64,000 nt of DNA, from the NCBI RefSeq assembly GCF_035582795.1, contig NC_134365.1:140023077-140087076 (forward strand), in the 5' to 3' direction. Made by a program: the position numbers and the translations under genes. This DNA comes from Mycteria americana (taxonomy: Eukaryota > Chordata > Aves > Ciconiiformes > Ciconiidae). The notes under the pieces were generated by a model. The model was given only the letters and a program-made list of their open reading frames with translations. It made no database searches and was not told where the DNA came from. Shown here one piece after another: positions 62,031-64,000 of this stretch (within the stretch, counting starts at the first letter, position 1; each line of letters starts with the position of its first letter).

Positions 62031-64000
62031 AGGTGTACAGCATGCTTGTTTCCATAAGGACCCTGTTGAATATTTGTTATGACATTGTTTATCTTTTTTC
62101 CTGGAAAGCTGAGTGTAAATAAGATTTCTTTTGATGCTCGAGTTCTGGGATTTTCTCCCGCTGTCTTCACGCTGCTCAGAGAGGCTGGGCTGCATAGACA
62201 GATAGCTTTTGAAAAGCTATAGCCAAAACCTTGCGCCCCTGTGGCAGATTGCTGGGAGGCTTTCACGGAGGCTTTGAGCTATTCAGTGGGAAACAAAGAG
62301 AGTAACGGGTTCGCCCTGGAAAGATGACTCGGTACCCTGGAAAGAAGGAGGTCTTGGTGTGGGTCATATTACTCTGAGTCAGCTTTATCACTGAGAAGAT
62401 TTAATGATAAAAGCATGTTTACTCAAAACACAGATTTACAGGAACGGAATGAAGTCACTAAAAAAGTTAAAATCACAAAAACATATTACTAAGGGTACAC
62501 TTAAAGCAAATTCTTCTTTCCTGCTTCAGCATTTTAGGTAGCTTGTGAGGCTAATTAGCTCTTTTGCAGCCTGCTCTGCCAAGTAGTTAGAATTAAGTGA
62601 GGAATTGCAGGGGCCTGGCTTCTGGGTGGTTCCCAGAGAGAGCTGCTTTGGTAATCCCTCCCTCGGTGGCTCGGGAGGGAACGAGCTCCTGCCTCTCTCC
62701 TCCTGCATCCCTGGCCCTGTTCCCTGCGGTGGGCCATGGGGCGACACATGGTGGTGCTGGGCCAAAGACACTCACACCCACCGTCTCACCACCGTGGCTT
62801 GATGAGGATTTCTACGTACCAGTGCATTAAGTGGGCATTAAGCTGCTCCCCTCAGGCTTTGGTACTCTTAACAGTGACTTAAAAGTTTTATTTCATGAGA
62901 AATAAAAATAATGGACATTTTTTTCCCATATTGATTGGACTTGCTATGTGCTTTCCAGAGAAGCTACCTCCGATCTATAAACAGAAGGAAAGAGGAACAG
63001 AGCGCGTAAGCACTGTGATCTTTTACTAGCTAATAGATTAAGGGTAACAGCTCCTAGGACCCTGCCAGAGTCTGGTTTCTTACTGAGTTTCTTTCATTTC
63101 ACTGGACTGGAAGTGGTCTCTTATGGAATGAAAATACTGACAAGAGAAAGCTCAAAGGAAAGGAAGTAAGCTTATTAGAAATTCTGAGTTTAGGATCTGT
63201 TTTTAGAACTTGAAGTATTCAACACTTGGTTCAAATTAAAGCACAAGCCCCTAGGCTGAATTGGTGACTAAAACTGAAGGAAGGATGAAAGGTAGACTTC
63301 AGATATTAAAAATCATTATTCTTTTTGCATTTAGGGGGAAATTATAAAGGCCTTCTGCCCCAAATGGGTGAAATCGGTTGATTCAAGGAGACCTTTTCAG
63401 TTCATTGCACTGGTTGGTTGTCCTGCAGGATGAAACAGCTCTGGGCCAGAATCATGGGGATAACATCACCAGAAAGGTGTATTTGTTCATGCTTAGTAAG
63501 ATTGTCCTGAGTTGTGAGCCATTAAACTGTTTGTATTTCAAATATCAACACTTAGTCTGAAACAGTGAGCCAGTCTTGAAATTAGAACAGTTTTCATTAC
63601 ATTAGGATGGGAGTGCTTGCAGGTATTTGAAATACCAACCATCTGCTGCACTGACATCAACTGTAGTCCCCAAATTCGACCTACCTAAATACTTTCTGCA
63701 GCTGAAATGTATGAGCCCGTGATTATAAATGCTGAAGGCTGTTTGAGTTGTGATAGGTGCTGATGTGCATGGTCTTGCTCCATGGAAGTAAAATAGTTCA
63801 AGTAGTTTGTTCCACCTGCTGGCTCTTGCTATAGGTGTTGGCTAGAAGCAATGGATTGACCCCAGAAGAATTGCTGTTAGAGAAAGGACAATTGGTCTCA
63901 CGGCTTCAGTGCTTGCTTGGTTGACTTTTTCTCAACAATTTCTTTATCTTTGAGACTATTTTATATGAGCCTGAACTGCGGTTGAGCCAAACGTTCTGAT
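62031..64000 (+). other. ARHGAP6 intron 1, end of window
   Basis: AT-rich sequence with no supported features. The intron is assumed to continue past 64000. Confidence 0.55.

Noticed and set aside
1-64000. CRISPR arrays, bacterial operons, rRNA, tRNA genes, retroviral LTR/gag/pol
   Set aside because: No regular spacer arrays, no RBS-linked gene strings, no recognisable tRNA or rRNA cores and no LTR-bounded proviruses were seen. All RT sequences carry CR1 LINE motifs.

Overview
This is vertebrate nuclear DNA, most likely from a bird. The reasons are: coding sequence is sparse; the only interspersed repeats I recognise are CR1-type LINEs (five copies, one nested in another), with no Alu, L1 or tRNA-SINE signature; and two extremely GC-rich CpG islands sit in AT-rich DNA. 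CR1s also occur in crocodilians and turtles, so bird is an inference.

Layout. 1-17.9 kb is intergenic, with a small unexplained CpG-rich patch (about 2.1-2.5 kb), two CR1 elements (10.74-13.19 kb, plus strand; 14.68-15.87 kb, minus strand) and short simple repeats. 18.0-23.0 kb appears to be one minus-strand transcription unit. It has a CpG-island promoter with GC boxes, a single-exon 364-codon ORF whose C-terminal third resembles a Gag-like domain I associate with DIRS/Ngaro-type retroelements, and a possible long 3' UTR ending at a polyadenylation signal near 18.0 kb. 23.1-23.4 kb is a TA-rich minisatellite. 24.6-26.9 kb is an old minus-strand CR1 split by a younger one. 29.2-31.5 kb is the promoter, 5' leader and first coding exon of ARHGAP6 (plus strand). 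The exon encodes 168 residues and ends at a phase-0 splice donor at 31108/31109. From 31109 to the window end I read everything as ARHGAP6 intron 1. It holds one CR1 fragment, microsatellites, a local duplication, a few hairpins and several GC-richer patches, and no exon I can support.

Only two protein-coding genes are supported. ARHGAP6 encodes a Rho GTPase-activating protein, but its GAP domain lies in exons beyond the window. The minus-strand gene is the most interesting item: it looks like a retroelement-derived gene 7.5 kb upstream of ARHGAP6 in divergent orientation. In mammals the ARHGAP6 neighbour on that side is MSL3, and amelogenin is nested in intron 1. I found neither of these here.
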